Shown here: in pieces, positions 63,658 to 64,000 of the stretch
Numbering within the stretch: the first letter of the stretch is position 1
How the letters are laid out: the number at the start of each line of letters is the position of its first letter
Assembly (NCBI GenBank): GCA_964412375.1
Contig: CAYPOD010000013.1
Span: forward strand, 1 to 64,000
Source: CADEDV01 sp964412375
Lineage (GTDB): Bacteria; Bacteroidota; Bacteroidia; Chitinophagales; Chitinophagaceae
Length of the DNA: 64,000 nt
Direction of reading: 5' to 3'
Program-made: the position numbers and the translations under genes
Notes under the pieces: model-generated
The model's database searches: none
Told to the model about the DNA's origin: nothing
The model's input: only the letters and a program-made list of their open reading frames with translations

Positions 63658-64000
63658 ATGAAAAATTCTACTTTGCTACTGTTGGTGCTGACTGTCTCCG
63701 TATGCTTTTCAGCTTGCAAAAAAGAAAAGGCAAAAACCAGGACCGAATTGCTTACACAAACCAGCTGGAAATTTGATAAGGCCATGGCAACCGGGTATGG
63801 CGATGTTTCATCGCAGATTAACGCCTGTTTTAAAGATAATATAATCACATTTGTATCAAATGGCACCGGCACAGTTACAGAGGAAGCAGTAGTTTGCTCT
63901 CCTTCAACAGCCGGCAATTTCACCTGGGAATTTCAGGCAAATGAAACTTCCTTGCTGGTTTCAGCACAGTTGTTCTCAGGTGCCGGCAACCTGTTTACTA
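63658..64000 (+). CDS. Lipocalin-like lipoprotein, truncated by window end
   Basis: An open frame from ATG 63658 (another ATG at 63643 is in frame) that continues past the window edge, so only about 114 residues are seen. The signal peptide ends at the lipobox CFSACKKEK (Cys20). The mature sequence TRTELLTQTSWKFDKAMATG, NACFKDNIITFVSNGTGTV and NFTWEFQANETSLLV follows the strand pattern of Bacteroidota lipocalin-like lipoproteins, with a W-K opening and two Cys that may pair. Divergent from moxR. Ligand unknown. Confidence 0.8.
   Translation, partial: MKNSTLLLLVLTVSVCFSACKKEKAKTRTELLTQTSWKFDKAMATGYGDVSSQINACFKDNIITFVSNGTGTVTEEAVVCSPSTAGNFTWEFQANETSLLVSAQLFSGAGNLFT

Noticed and set aside
63636..63923. 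Minus-strand 95-residue ORF near the window end
   Set aside because: It is antisense to the lipoprotein beginning at 63658, which has a clear lipobox and family pattern and runs off the window.
1..64000. tRNA, rRNA or riboswitch genes
   Set aside because: No cloverleaf with a gttcraatc-type T arm, no rRNA segment and no recognisable riboswitch core was noticed; short or divergent RNAs could have been missed by eye.

Overview
The window looks like chromosome from a member of the Bacteroidota, most likely the Chitinophagales/Chitinophagaceae. Indicators are two secreted subtilases ending in type IX secretion (T9SS) sorting domains, a SusC/SusD pair, DUF5686 and DUF5689 proteins, an ORF6N-domain gene, sparse Shine-Dalgarno sites and many short intergenic repeat families. 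The family call is inference from gene content; no rRNA or marker phylogeny was available. No rRNA, tRNA, CRISPR array, transposase, integrase or phage structural gene was seen. No stretch longer than about 300 bases lacks a gene.

Layout. 0.1-13.7 kb: two very large T9SS-exported S8 proteases flank mfd and a small secreted beta-sandwich protein. 13.9-26.1 kb: a ferredoxin-NADP reductase-like gene followed by the complex I operon nuoABCD-HIJKLMN, with nuoEFG absent between D and H, an ORF6N-domain gene wedged between nuoL and nuoM, and two small tail genes. 26.1-34.3 kb: housekeeping genes (glyS, a MazG-type pyrophosphohydrolase, dtd, arfB), a di-haem cytochrome c peroxidase, a lipid-linked sugar flippase and an MBL hydrolase, plus a two-gene nucleotidyltransferase module bounded by 38-bp direct repeats. 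34.5-40.4 kb: two large envelope proteins (a TolB-propeller/barrel protein and a DUF5686 protein). 40.4-55.0 kb: a glycerol/glycerophosphodiester locus with a divergent DeoR/GlpR-type repressor, then glpD, susC, susD, a DUF5689 lipoprotein, a calcineurin-like phosphoesterase, an SGNH esterase, glpQ, glpK and glpF, all on one strand. 55.0-64.0 kb: small lipoproteins, an exported RidA-like protein, a class III aminotransferase, a gamma carbonic anhydrase, rsgA, a shortened Bat-type cluster (moxR, DUF58, BatD-like, batA) and the start of a lipocalin-like lipoprotein.

How it fits together. The glp locus can be read as one pathway: SusCD captures a phospholipid-derived ligand, the SGNH esterase, GlpQ and the phosphoesterase break it down, GlpF/GlpK bring in and phosphorylate glycerol, and GlpD feeds the respiratory chain. 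The 11-subunit-type complex I in the same window lacks its NADH-input module, and the reductase gene directly upstream is a candidate partner.

Most unusual signal. Several unrelated short palindromic elements sit in frame inside conserved housekeeping genes: three in mfd, one in rsgA next to the G3 motif and one in nuoC. Related short repeats also fill many intergenic gaps. This resembles the behaviour of Rickettsia palindromic elements but with different sequences, and it is the best candidate here for a little-described system.
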